Notes under the pieces: model-generated | Database searches by the model: none | Told to the model about the DNA's origin: nothing | What the model saw: the letters and a program-made list of their open reading frames with translations, nothing else | NCBI GenBank assembly: GCA_964463865.1 | Contig: CAYXDX010000021.1 | Location: 1 to 21,197, forward strand | Origin: Ferroglobus sp964463865 | GTDB taxonomy: Archaea; Halobacteriota; Archaeoglobi; Archaeoglobales; Archaeoglobaceae | DNA length: 21,197 bases | Reading direction: 5' to 3' | Made by a program: the position numbers and the translations under genes | Shown here: piece after piece, positions 1-7,653 of the stretch | Layout of the letters: each line of letters begins with the position of its first letter | Numbering within the stretch: position 1 is the first letter of the stretch

Positions 1-152
1 ATAATAAGTAGTTCGAAACATTGTTAGATACTTACCGAAAAATATATGTATTTGGAAAGAAAGATACGAGTAGAATTTTACAAATTCAGGAAAAGAAAAA
101 TCAAAAAATTAATAAAATATAATGTTAAAAATTAAAAGCAAAGTGATCCGAA
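1..152 (+). promoter_or_regulatory. AT-rich leader and probable promoter of the fixC operon
   Basis: The stretch is strongly AT-rich and has no gene. A TATA-like AATATATG lies at 41-48, and a second AT-rich block (about 110-133) could also serve. GTGATCC at 143-149 is complementary to the conserved 3' end of archaeal 16S rRNA (GGATCAC), so it is a probable Shine-Dalgarno site just before the ATG at 153. The exact promoter cannot be decided by eye. Confidence 0.4.
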
Positions 153-1418
153 ATGGAGGAGAAGTTCGACGCCGTGGTTGTAGGTGGTGGAGCATCTGGA
201 CTCGGTGCTGCGTTAAAGCTCGCGAAATACGGATTTAGCGTTCTCTTGCTTGAAAGAGGAGAGCGAATAGGCTCTAAGAGTGTTTACGGAGGTCGAATTT
301 ACGCGGAAGTTTTTAAGAAAGAACTCGGGAGTCTCGACGACGCACCGGTAGAGAGGTGGGTAAAGAAAGAGGCTCTGACAATACTCGATTCAGAGAGAGG
401 TATGAGCCTCGAAATATTTACCGAAAGGAACTCCGACAGCTTCACCGCTTACCTCGGCAAGTTTAACGAGTGGCTCGGCGAAAGGGCGGAGAACGAAGGT
501 GCGCTAATCGTTACCGGGATGAAAGTCGACGACGTAATCGTGGAGGACGGTAAGGTAAAAGGCGTCGTTGCAGCTGGCGAAAGAATATACTCGGACGTCG
601 TAATAGACGCGGAAGGGGTCAACCCGGTTTTGGCGACGAAAGTAGGATTGAGAAAAGACTGGGAGCCACACCAGGTGGCAGTCGGCGTGAAGGAGGTCAT
701 AAAGCTGTCCGAAGATGAAATAAACAAGAGGTTCGGGCTGGAAGAAGGCGAAGGTCTTGCAAACCTCATGATCGGTTTCCCCAACGGAATCGGCGGTGCA
801 TTTCTTTACACGAACAGGGAGACGGTCTCTCTCGGAGCGGTGGTGAGAATAGACAGCGCGGTGAAGGAGAACCTGAACGTTTACGACCTCGTCGAAGACT
901 TGAGAATGCACCCGTTCGTTTACAGGCTTCTGAAGGGCGGAAGCGTGATAGAGTATTCCGCTCATCTCGTTCCGGAAGCGGGAATAAGCGGGGTTCCCGA
1001 GAAACTCGTCACAGACGGGTTCATTCTCGTCGGCGACGTTGCGGGGTTAGTTTTGAACAGGGGTTTCACAGTAAGGGGCGTTGATTACGCTTTTTACTCG
1101 GGAGTTCTCGCGGCCGAATCTGTTAAAATCGCTCACGAAAACGGTGGGATGAGCAGAGAGAATTTGGCAGTATACGAGAACTTGCTGAAGAGCTCGTTTA
1201 TTTACGAGGAACTGAGCTTTTACAGGAGGTCGCACGAAATAATCGGAAACGAGGAATACTACAAGAAGTATCCGCAGATGGTTCTTGACGTTCTGGAAGA
1301 CCTTTACAGACTCGACAGGCCGAAGACGATCTACTCGGTTCTCAAAGAAAAGTCCAAAGGAAGAGTTTCGACGCTCTCGCTTCTGCTCGACCTCTGGAAG
1401 GTGGTGAGGAACTTATGA
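153..1418 (+). CDS. fixC: FixC-like FAD-dependent electron transfer flavoprotein-quinone oxidoreductase
   Basis: This 421-aa protein should accept electrons from the ETF (EtfA/EtfB) and pass them, with the FixX ferredoxin, to the quinone pool or a related acceptor at the membrane. The N-terminus has a Rossmann FAD motif, VVVGGGASGLGAAL (about residues 8-21), followed by an acidic strand end LLLERG. A second FAD motif, GFILVGDVAGLV, lies near residues 289-300. Length and layout fit the FixC/EtfC branch of the geranylgeranyl reductase-like flavoproteins. The start ATG follows GTGATCC by three bases. The stop overlaps the fixX start (ATGA), so the two are translationally coupled. In FixABCX systems FixC takes part in flavin-based electron bifurcation; whether this complex bifurcates cannot be read from sequence alone. 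Confidence 0.9.
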   Translation: MEEKFDAVVVGGGASGLGAALKLAKYGFSVLLLERGERIGSKSVYGGRIYAEVFKKELGSLDDAPVERWVKKEALTILDSERGMSLEIFTERNSDSFTAYLGKFNEWLGERAENEGALIVTGMKVDDVIVEDGKVKGVVAAGERIYSDVVIDAEGVNPVLATKVGLRKDWEPHQVAVGVKEVIKLSEDEINKRFGLEEGEGLANLMIGFPNGIGGAFLYTNRETVSLGAVVRIDSAVKENLNVYDLVEDLRMHPFVYRLLKGGSVIEYSAHLVPEAGISGVPEKLVTDGFILVGDVAGLVLNRGFTVRGVDYAFYSGVLAAESVKIAHENGGMSRENLAVYENLLKSSFIYEELSFYRRSHEIIGNEEYYKKYPQMVLDVLEDLYRLDRPKTIYSVLKEKSKGRVSTLSLLLDLWKVVRNL

Positions 1419-1696
1419 GCGAAAAGAGGTTGAGCGTCGAGGACAGGCTCGGACTCGTGAGCTTCGTAATCGACGAAGAGGCACACATAAAGCTGATCGA
1501 AGAAGAGTGTGGCAACTGCGACACCAAGGTTTGCCTGAGGGTTTGCCCGGCAAAGCTTTACACCGAAGAAAACGGAAAAATTAATTTTAATTATGAAGGT
1601 TGTCTGGAGTGTGGGACGTGTAGGGTCGCCTGCCCGAGGAATATCGACTGGAACTATCCGAGAGGCGGGTTTGGTGTGAACTATCAGTTCGGCTGA
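1415..1696 (+). CDS. fixX: FixX-like ferredoxin
   Basis: This is a 93-aa ferredoxin-like partner of FixC. Two cysteine groups are visible: C32-x2-C35-x4-C40-x3-C44-P and C63-x2-C66-x2-C69-x3-C73-P. The second is a classical 4Fe-4S motif and matches the FixX signature GCLECGTCRVACP. The first group could hold a second cluster or be structural. The ATG overlaps the fixC stop by four bases (ATGA). The protein most likely works as the iron-sulfur subunit bound to FixC, the role the C-terminal ferredoxin domain plays in mitochondrial ETF-QO. Confidence 0.9.
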   Translation: MSEKRLSVEDRLGLVSFVIDEEAHIKLIEEECGNCDTKVCLRVCPAKLYTEENGKINFNYEGCLECGTCRVACPRNIDWNYPRGGFGVNYQFG

Positions 1697-1709
1697 GGAG
1701 GTGAATTGT

Positions 1710-2975
1710 GTGAGCGTGATAGAGTATCCGAAAGATCCGATTTTGGAGTTTTCGGAAGAGGAGAAACTGTTTAGAGAAAGCGTGAGAGAATTCTGCGAGA
1801 AGTACATAGCGCCGAAGTGGATAGAAATAGATAAGGAGGCTGAAAAGGATCCGATGAACATACCCGTAGATCTCATAAAGAAGATGGGCGAACAGGGACT
1901 TTTCTGCATACCGTGTAGCGACAAATACGGAGGTCAGGGTGGAACGTACACGATGACGACGATAGCGATGGAGGAGATCGCTTACGCGGATCCGAGCGTC
2001 GCTTTGGCCGTTTACGCTCTGCTTAACAACGGCTGGCCTTTCGCACTCGAGATTTTTGGAAAGGAAGAGGTCTGTCAGGAGATAATACCCGAAGTCGCCA
2101 AGGGTAACGCCTTCTTCGGAATAGCCTCCACGGAACCGCAGGGCGGCAGCGACGTCGCGGGAATAAGGACGAAGGCAGAAAAGAAGGGAGATGTCTACGT
2201 GTTCAACGGAGAGAAAGCCTACATAAGCGGAGTCGGAGAGGTTCAGAAGCTTCCCTGGGGCGGGGGCTGGTTCTTGATAGCGAGGACTGGAGGAGAGGGA
2301 CACAGAGGGCTTTCGGCCTTCGCGTTCATAGTCAGAAAGAACGGAAAGCAGAAGGAGGGCTGGATTCCGACGATATACGAGGACATAGGAAGACACGGCT
2401 TGACGACTGGCGGATTCATCCTCGAAAACTTCGAGCTCGAAAAGGACTACCTGCTCGGAGAGGAAAACAAGGGGTTCTACCACGTGATGGAAGGGTTCAA
2501 CCTTGCGAGAATCGTCGTCTCAGCGGCGACGATCGGAGCGGCAAGGTGGTTGCTGGAGAAAGCGGTGGAGTGGTTCAGGCAGAGGAAACTGTTCGGAGGC
2601 AGGAGCATAGCTTCCTTCCAGGGCGTCAGCTTCAAGTTCGCGGAGCTTTACGCGAGGTGGGAGGCGGCGAGGTACTTCGTTTACAGAGCGGCGAGGCTCG
2701 CGGACAAGATATACATCGAGAAGGATCCGAACTACAATCCGAAAGACCTGAACGTGCCGGTCGCTCTTGCCAAGAACTACGGTCCGGAGACTTGCGTAGA
2801 CCTTGCTGAAGAGGTCATGAAGTGGTACGGAGCTTACGCCTACACCAAAGAAGCTCCGATATTCAGAGCCTGGCTCGGTCCGTTCAGCTACGTAATAGGA
2901 GCTGAGGGAGCTCAGAACATAATGAAATACATAATAGCGAGGGACATAATAGGAAGGGAGTTCGTCCAAGGATAA
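1710..2975 (+). CDS. Acyl-CoA dehydrogenase, C-terminal catalytic Glu type
   Basis: This flavoprotein catalyses alpha,beta-desaturation of an acyl-CoA and gives electrons to ETF. The longest frame opens at GTG 1701, but a strong GAGGAGGTGA site (about 1695-1704) overlaps that codon and lies five bases before GTG 1710. The 1710 start (421 aa) is therefore preferred. The family's FAD/substrate segment is seen as STEPQGGSDVAGIRTKAEK. Near the C-terminus, IGAEGAQNI replaces the usual IYEGTSEI, and its Glu is the probable catalytic base. The internal position used by isovaleryl-CoA dehydrogenases carries Ala here (NLARIVV). The gene sits between fixX and etfB, so its electron acceptor is almost certainly the co-encoded ETF/FixCX chain. 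Its substrate is not apparent. Confidence 0.92.
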   Translation: MSVIEYPKDPILEFSEEEKLFRESVREFCEKYIAPKWIEIDKEAEKDPMNIPVDLIKKMGEQGLFCIPCSDKYGGQGGTYTMTTIAMEEIAYADPSVALAVYALLNNGWPFALEIFGKEEVCQEIIPEVAKGNAFFGIASTEPQGGSDVAGIRTKAEKKGDVYVFNGEKAYISGVGEVQKLPWGGGWFLIARTGGEGHRGLSAFAFIVRKNGKQKEGWIPTIYEDIGRHGLTTGGFILENFELEKDYLLGEENKGFYHVMEGFNLARIVVSAATIGAARWLLEKAVEWFRQRKLFGGRSIASFQGVSFKFAELYARWEAARYFVYRAARLADKIYIEKDPNYNPKDLNVPVALAKNYGPETCVDLAEEVMKWYGAYAYTKEAPIFRAWLGPFSYVIGAEGAQNIMKYIIARDIIGREFVQG

Positions 2976-3002
2976 TTTCAAACTTTTTTGGAGGAGCTCG
3001 CT

Positions 3003-3770
3003 ATGGACGTTGCCGTTTGCGTGAAGTATTCGTTTGACACGCAGCAGGTGAAGTTCGATCCGAAGACTGGAGAACCCTTGTTGACGTCTGCTCCAAAAAA
3101 GATAAGCGACATGGACAGGAGGGCAATAGAGGAAGCGCTGAGGCTGAGAGAAAAATTCGGCGGAAAAGTCGTGGCGTTCTCAATCGGCGACTCGTCGGTT
3201 AAAAACGCGGTAAAAGAGATATACGCGATGGGGGTAGATGAAGTTCACGTAATAGCCGACGACAGGTTAAAGAACGTCGACACGACCACAACTGCGAAAC
3301 TCTTGTCTGAGCTGATAAAGAAGGTCGGCCAGTTCGACCTGATACTGTGCGGAGCCGCGTCTACCGACGGATACTCATGGCTCGTTCCCGGAAAGATTGC
3401 CGCGACGCTCGGCTATCCATTCGTTCCAAACGCAGTCTCTCTCAGCGTCGACGGTGGAAAAGCTATCGTTGAAAGCGACCTCGGAGACGGAGTGTATAAG
3501 TTCGAAACGAACCTTCCTGCAGTAGTCTCGGTTTTACTCGAAATAAACGAACCGAGAATTCCGAAGCTATCCGACATACTGAAAGCCTCGAAGAAGAAGG
3601 CTGAGTTTCACAATCTTGCAGAGTTCGAAGTAGACATTAGAGAGGCTGGAGTCGAGGAGATAAAGCTGCCCAAAGTCGAAAGGAAGGGAGTAATCTTCGA
3701 GGTGAAAGACAACGTCGACGAAGTCGTCGAGAAGCTGATAGAGTCCCTGAAAAAGGAAGGAGTTCTGTGA
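3003..3770 (+). CDS. etfB: Electron transfer flavoprotein beta subunit (EtfB/FixA)
   Basis: EtfB pairs with EtfA to carry electrons from acyl-CoA dehydrogenases. The frame is open from TTG 2988, but GGAGGA (2990-2995) lies eight bases before ATG 3003, giving a 255-aa protein that begins MDVAVCVKYSFD, the usual FixA opening. Conserved ETF-beta features include the adenine-nucleotide fold, the segment KKISDMDRRAIEEALRLRE, GVDEVHVIADD, and LILCGAASTDGYSWLVPGKIA. The gene follows the dehydrogenase by 27 bases and precedes etfA by nine. The organisation with FixC and FixX suggests a FixABCX-type complex; bifurcating function is inferred, not shown. Confidence 0.93.
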   Translation: MDVAVCVKYSFDTQQVKFDPKTGEPLLTSAPKKISDMDRRAIEEALRLREKFGGKVVAFSIGDSSVKNAVKEIYAMGVDEVHVIADDRLKNVDTTTTAKLLSELIKKVGQFDLILCGAASTDGYSWLVPGKIAATLGYPFVPNAVSLSVDGGKAIVESDLGDGVYKFETNLPAVVSVLLEINEPRIPKLSDILKASKKKAEFHNLAEFEVDIREAGVEEIKLPKVERKGVIFEVKDNVDEVVEKLIESLKKEGVL

Positions 3771-3779
3771 GGTGGTAGT

Positions 3780-4661
3780 ATGAAGGTCCTCGTTTCATCT
3801 TTCGATCAAAAACTCGTTCCCGAATGCTTTTCGGCAGCTTCGAAAATATCCGGCGACCTCGCGTTCGCGTGCTTCGACGAGGGTGTGGCTGAGGAGTCCA
3901 GAAAGTTCTTCAACGAAGTTTACCTCTTAAACGCGGGAGATTTCGATCCTTCAGCGTACTCTGACGCTCTGAGCGAGCTTGCGAAGGAATTGGGCGTGGA
4001 AGCCGTGGTAATGGAGTCAACGAGCAAGGGCGTAAGCGTAGCCTCCATGCTGTCGGTAAAGCTCGGTTTTCCGTGCGTAACGGAGGTCAAGCAGATCGAG
4101 GGGGATAGAGTTAAGAGAACCGCTTTAGGGGCTGCGGAGGCGACGATTAAGGTTGAGTTTCCGGCGATACTTTGCGTGAAGCCCGGAAGCTTCGAAAGAG
4201 TCGAAGGTACGGCTAACGGAGAAATTAAGAGCGTCGAAAAAAGCTTCGAGAGGAAGATAAGCCTCGTCGAGTTCAGGGAAAGGGAGAAAGGCGTCGACGT
4301 AAGCGAGGCTGAAGTCGTGGTCTGCGCCGGCAGAGGGGTTAAGAAAAAAGAAGATCTGGGGATGCTCGAAGAACTCGCCAAGCTTTTGAACGGAGCCGTC
4401 GGAGTCAGCAGACCTCTTTCAGCAGACCTCAAGTGGATGCCGAACTGGATAGGCATGAGCGGAGTCACGGTAAAGCCGAAGCTCTACCTGGGCGTAGGAG
4501 TATCGGGACAGATACAGCACATAGCCGGAATAAGGGACTCGAAGATAATTGTTGCTATAAACACAGATCCGAACGCTCCGATTTTCGAAAACGCAGACTA
4601 CGGGATCGTAGGAGACCTGTATCAGGTGGTTCCGAAGCTGATAGAGAAGCTGAAAGGTTAG
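3780..4661 (+). CDS. etfA: Electron transfer flavoprotein alpha subunit (EtfA/FixB)
   Basis: At 293 aa this is a somewhat short ETF-alpha. The C-terminal FAD domain is clear: VVVCAGRGVKKKEDLGMLEEL, then GAVGVSRPLSADLKWMP, then PKLYLGVGVSGQIQHIAGI and INTDPNAPIFENADYGIVGD. These are the family's flavin-contact segments. GAGGTGGT lies just before the ATG. The segment GMSGVTVKPKLYLG stands where many ETFs read GQTGKTVAPKLYIA, so the flavin contacts differ slightly from the mitochondrial type. It is the last gene of the operon. A T-rich stretch (about 4678-4704) follows and could end transcription. Confidence 0.93.
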   Translation: MKVLVSSFDQKLVPECFSAASKISGDLAFACFDEGVAEESRKFFNEVYLLNAGDFDPSAYSDALSELAKELGVEAVVMESTSKGVSVASMLSVKLGFPCVTEVKQIEGDRVKRTALGAAEATIKVEFPAILCVKPGSFERVEGTANGEIKSVEKSFERKISLVEFREREKGVDVSEAEVVVCAGRGVKKKEDLGMLEELAKLLNGAVGVSRPLSADLKWMPNWIGMSGVTVKPKLYLGVGVSGQIQHIAGIRDSKIIVAINTDPNAPIFENADYGIVGDLYQVVPKLIEKLKG

Positions 4662-4686
4662 CGTCGTTTACGATTTAACTTTTATT

Positions 4687-4850
4687 TTACTCTTCTCGAT
4701 TTCGATAAGTTTTTAGCAAATTATCTTTCACGATCGCCAGGCGTTTTCGATCGGATTTTTGTGATAATAACTAATCGGGGAGCTGTATAATTACGATGTG
4801 CTATGGAAAGCAATTGACGATCAAGAGGTCGTGGTAGGTAATCATCTATG
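4687..4850 (-). pseudogene. Decayed C-terminal tail of an IS630-type transposase
   Basis: On the minus strand, 4757-4737 reads NPIENAW, the IS630/Tc1 DDE transposase signature (usually PxYSPxLNPIExxW) around the last catalytic Glu. Just upstream, YSSP can be read in the same frame and HIVIIQLP in another. Downstream, after one frame change, the reading is KDNLLKTYRNREE to a stop at 4687-4689. Stops and at least two frame changes interrupt it, and only the last part of a transposase is present. The upstream limit at about 4850 is approximate. Family assignment rests on the short motif and its surroundings only. Confidence 0.5.
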
Positions 4851-4887
4851 CGGTTTTGAAACCCTCTTGATCAAAAAGCGACTACCA
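4819..4887. repeat. Inverted repeat with pseudoknot potential
   Basis: GATCAAGAGG (4819-4828) is perfectly inverted as CCTCTTGATC (4863-4872), giving a 10-bp stem with a 34-base loop. Inside the loop, TGGTAG (4832-4837) is complementary to CTACCA (4882-4887), which lies outside the stem. An RNA could therefore form an H-type pseudoknot. It overlaps the transposase remnant and lies downstream of the tRNA on the minus strand. It may be a relic of the insertion element or a small RNA; no promoter is obvious. Confidence 0.45.
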
Positions 4888-4930
4888 AAATCCCTGAATA
4901 AACGTGGGGTGAGGTGAAGAAGGGAATTCA

Positions 4931-5005
4931 TAGCGGGGCGTGGATTTGAACCACGGATCTGCGGGTTATGAGCCCGCCGGGATTACCTGGCTACCCCACC
5001 CCGCT
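4931..5005 (-). tRNA. Initiator tRNA-Met (anticodon CAU)
   Basis: The reverse complement folds as a complete 75-base tRNA: acceptor stem AGCGGGG/CCCCGCT with discriminator A, anticodon arm GCGGG-CTCATAA-CCCGC and T arm CGTGG-TTCAAAT-CCACG. The A1-U72 pair and the run of three G-C pairs beside the anticodon loop are hallmarks of initiator tRNA, so this is tRNA-iMet rather than elongator Met or tRNA-Ile2. CCA is not encoded and no intron is seen. A TATA box lies about 29 bases upstream at 5031-5039. Confidence 0.95.
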
Positions 5006-5030
5006 TCGTTTTTCAGTTAACACTATCAGA

Positions 5031-5039
5031 TATATAAAC
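5031..5039 (-). promoter_or_regulatory. TATA box of the initiator tRNA gene
   Basis: On the minus strand this reads GTTTATATA, close to the archaeal TATA consensus, and is centred about 29 bases before the tRNA 5' end. Confidence 0.7.
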
Positions 5040-5099
5040 TTTTTTCTCCGAAAAAGGCTTTGAAAAGCTTCTTTCCACCGCGAAAAGCTTTCAAAACTG

Positions 5100-5107
5100 T
5101 TTTATAC
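5100..5107 (+). promoter_or_regulatory. TATA box of the purSLQ operon
   Basis: TTTTATAC is centred about 25 bases before the purS ATG at 5129. This spacing places the transcription start at or next to the start codon and no Shine-Dalgarno is present, so a leaderless mRNA is likely. Confidence 0.6.
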
Positions 5108-5128
5108 TTCCTTCAACTCTCTGAAACT

Positions 5129-5371
5129 ATGATTGCTGAGGTCTACATTGAGCTCAAGGAGGGTGTTACCGATCCGGAGGGTGAAGCGACGAAGAAAGCT
5201 CTGAATCTCCTCGGATTCAAGAACGTCAAGAAGGTTTCGAGCGTGAAGGTATTCAGGATAGAGCTCGAAGGTGTCAGCAAAGAAGAAGCTGAAAGAGAGG
5301 TCGTGGAGATGTGCGAAAAATTGCTTGCGAACCCCGTAATACACGATTACAGGATCAGGTGGGTTGATTGA
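5129..5371 (+). CDS. purS: Phosphoribosylformylglycinamidine synthase subunit PurS
   Basis: PurS is the small subunit that bridges PurL and PurQ in the three-part FGAM synthase of purine synthesis, and is needed for ammonia transfer. The frame is open from 5060, but the family start is at ATG 5129 (MIAEVYIELKEGVTDPEGEA), giving 80 aa. That is the usual PurS length, and the start also fits a TATA box 25 bases upstream. Typical features are the conserved GVTDPEG turn, a central ALNLLGFKNVKKVSSVKVFRI segment and a C-terminal VIHDYRI. It ends two bases before the purL ATG. Confidence 0.93.
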   Translation: MIAEVYIELKEGVTDPEGEATKKALNLLGFKNVKKVSSVKVFRIELEGVSKEEAEREVVEMCEKLLANPVIHDYRIRWVD

Positions 5372-5372
5372 G

Positions 5373-7649
5373 ATGTATCGAGAAATCTATCCAGGAGTTT
5401 ACGAGGTGGATCTGCTCAACGCGAGCGACGAAGATCTCGTGAGAGTTAGCGAGGAAATGGGTCTCAACCTGTCTTTAGACGAGATGAAAGCGATAAGAGA
5501 ATACTTCAGGAGAAAAGGCAGAAACCCGAGGGACATAGAGCTTCAGGCTTTGGGACAGGCTTGGAGTGAGCACTGCTGTTACAAAAGCTCGAAATACTGG
5601 CTCAAGCAGTTTCTCTTAGGTTACAAAGCTGATTACGTGATTTCGACGGAATACGACGCTGGAGTTGTGGAATTCGACGAGGAGAACGCTTACGTCGTAG
5701 CTCTCGAATCACACAATCATCCGTCTGCCGTGGAGCCTTACGGAGGCGCTGCTACTGGCATCGGCGGAATTCTGAGGGACGTTCTCTGCATGGGCGCTCA
5801 GCCAGTCGCTTTGGTCGATCCCCTGTTCTTCGGAGAACTTGACGTTTCGCACGAAGAATTACCTCCTGGAATCAAGCACCCGGTTTACCTTCTTGAAGGC
5901 GTCGTCGCCGGAATAAGAGACTACGGAAACAGAGTCGGGATACCTACAGTGGCCGGAATGGTGTTCGTGGACGAGAGCTACCTGACCAACTGCCTCGTGA
6001 ACGTTGGCTGCGTCGGAATAGTCAGAAAAGACAGAGTCGTGCCGAGTAAAGCCGGAGGAGAAGGAGACGTGTTCATCCTCGCTGGAGGATCGACCGGGAG
6101 GGACGGGATACACGGCGTAACGTTCGCTTCGGCCGAGTTAACAGACACCGAGAGCACGAGAAGTGCCGTCCAGCTTGGAAACCCAATAATGAAGGAGCCG
6201 CTCATACACGCGTGTCTGGAGATAGTGGAGAAGGGTTTGCTTACTGGAATGAAGGACCTCGGCGGTGGAGGGTTGAGTTGCGCGGTTGGAGAAATGGCTC
6301 TCGCTGCCGGATACGGCGCGGAAGTGTGGCTGGACAAAGTGCACTTGAAAGAGAAGGACATGAAACCGTGGGAGATCTGGATAAGCGAGAGCCAGGAGAG
6401 GATGCTCCTGACCGTAAAGCCTAAGCACGTCGACGAAGTTCTATACATTTTCAGAAAGTGGGACGTCCCTGCGAGCGTTATAGGGGTCGTGAAAGGAGAG
6501 AAAGTTCTGAGAGTTTACTACAAGGACTGGTTAATCTACGAGATGGACATAGAGTTCGTGACGAAGGGGCCGGAATACTGCAGAGCTGTGGCGGAGAAGA
6601 GGGAAAAGAAGATCGTCGACGAAGTTAAGGAGCCGGAAAATTACGAGGAAGTCTTCTTAAGGATGCTTTCTCATCCCAACGTCGCGAGTAAGGAGTGGGT
6701 CGTGAGACAATACGATCACGAGGTGAGAGGAAACACCGTGCTGAAACCTCTGCAAGGGAGAATTGGTTTCGAAACCCACGGAGACGCTGCAGTTATAAAG
6801 CCGACGGAAAGCTGGAGGGGTTTGGCGGTAACGTCAGATGTGAACCCTTGGATGACGAAAATCGACCCGTTCTGGGGGACAGCATCTTCTTTCGACGAAA
6901 TGGTGAGGAACCTCGTCGCAGTGAACAGCAGGCCGCACAGTTTCGCCGACTGCCTGAACTTCGGAAATCCAGAAAAGCCGGACAGGATGTGGGAGTTCGT
7001 CGAGAGCGTTAAAGCTCTCGGGTGGATGTCCAAAGAGTTCGGACTACCGTGCGTTAGCGGAAACGTCAGTTTCTACAACGAAACGCCTTACGGACGCGTC
7101 GCTCCGACTCCAACTCTAATGGGCGTCGGAATCGTTGAGGACGTTAGAAAGGTAATTTCGTCTAATTTCAAAAAGGTCGGAAGCGCGATAGTTCTCGTCG
7201 GAGAGACGAAGAGAGAGTTTGGAGGCAGCCTTTATTCGAAAGTAACTGGTATGGAGTGCACGATCGTTCCGAAGACTGATCCGAAAGTTTTGAGGAAGTT
7301 TGCAGACGCGATGCTCGAAGCTTTCGGAAAGTTCAAGGTCTACTCCTGCCACGATCCTGCTGAAGGTGGAATCGCCGTCGCTCTCGCAGAGATGTCGATA
7401 GGGTCGGGAATAGGCTTCGAAGTGGAGCTCGACTTCGTCGAACTGTTCAGCGAATCGAACACGAGGTGGATAGTCGAAGTGAGTAAGAGCGAGGCGGAGA
7501 AGTTCGTCGAATTCTTCGAAAGTAAGGGTCTGAGAGCGAAGATCATCGGCTACACTTCGGACGATTCCTTAAATTACGGCAGGTTTTCTGTGGACTTGGA
7601 GAAGGCTGAGAGGTGCTGGAGAGAGGGATTCTCTAAGTTTTTGAGGTGA
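5373..7649 (+). CDS. purL: Phosphoribosylformylglycinamidine synthase subunit PurL
   Basis: PurL is the ATP-dependent synthase subunit that turns FGAR into FGAM using ammonia delivered from PurQ. The 758-aa length fits the small PurL used with PurS and PurQ. The active-site segment SEHCCYKSSK (His67) and the ATP/metal segment ESHNHPSAVEPYGGAATGIGG (His114, His116) are intact. The repeated PurM-like half contains KDLGGGGLSCAVGEMALA and, later, SCHDPAEGGIAVALAEM. The frame is open from TTG 5364, but ATG 5373 has a better-placed AGGTGG upstream. It follows purS after one base and precedes purQ by four bases with a GAGGTGAT site. Confidence 0.95.
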   Translation: MYREIYPGVYEVDLLNASDEDLVRVSEEMGLNLSLDEMKAIREYFRRKGRNPRDIELQALGQAWSEHCCYKSSKYWLKQFLLGYKADYVISTEYDAGVVEFDEENAYVVALESHNHPSAVEPYGGAATGIGGILRDVLCMGAQPVALVDPLFFGELDVSHEELPPGIKHPVYLLEGVVAGIRDYGNRVGIPTVAGMVFVDESYLTNCLVNVGCVGIVRKDRVVPSKAGGEGDVFILAGGSTGRDGIHGVTFASAELTDTESTRSAVQLGNPIMKEPLIHACLEIVEKGLLTGMKDLGGGGLSCAVGEMALAAGYGAEVWLDKVHLKEKDMKPWEIWISESQERMLLTVKPKHVDEVLYIFRKWDVPASVIGVVKGEKVLRVYYKDWLIYEMDIEFVTKGPEYCRAVAEKREKKIVDEVKEPENYEEVFLRMLSHPNVASKEWVVRQYDHEVRGNTVLKPLQGRIGFETHGDAAVIKPTESWRGLAVTSDVNPWMTKIDPFWGTASSFDEMVRNLVAVNSRPHSFADCLNFGNPEKPDRMWEFVESVKALGWMSKEFGLPCVSGNVSFYNETPYGRVAPTPTLMGVGIVEDVRKVISSNFKKVGSAIVLVGETKREFGGSLYSKVTGMECTIVPKTDPKVLRKFADAMLEAFGKFKVYSCHDPAEGGIAVALAEMSIGSGIGFEVELDFVELFSESNTRWIVEVSKSEAEKFVEFFESKGLRAKIIGYTSDDSLNYGRFSVDLEKAERCWREGFSKFLR

Positions 7650-7653
7650 TGCT

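Noticed and set aside
504..965. Minus-strand frames opposite fixC and the dehydrogenase (504-965, 1587-2483).
   Set aside because: Ser/Arg/Tyr-rich antisense shadows of strongly conserved plus-strand genes.
4931..5005. The tRNA gene as an integration site for the element at 15151-21197.
   Set aside because: The tRNA is complete and 10 kb away with chromosomal operons between, and no repeat of its 3' end was noticed elsewhere in the window.
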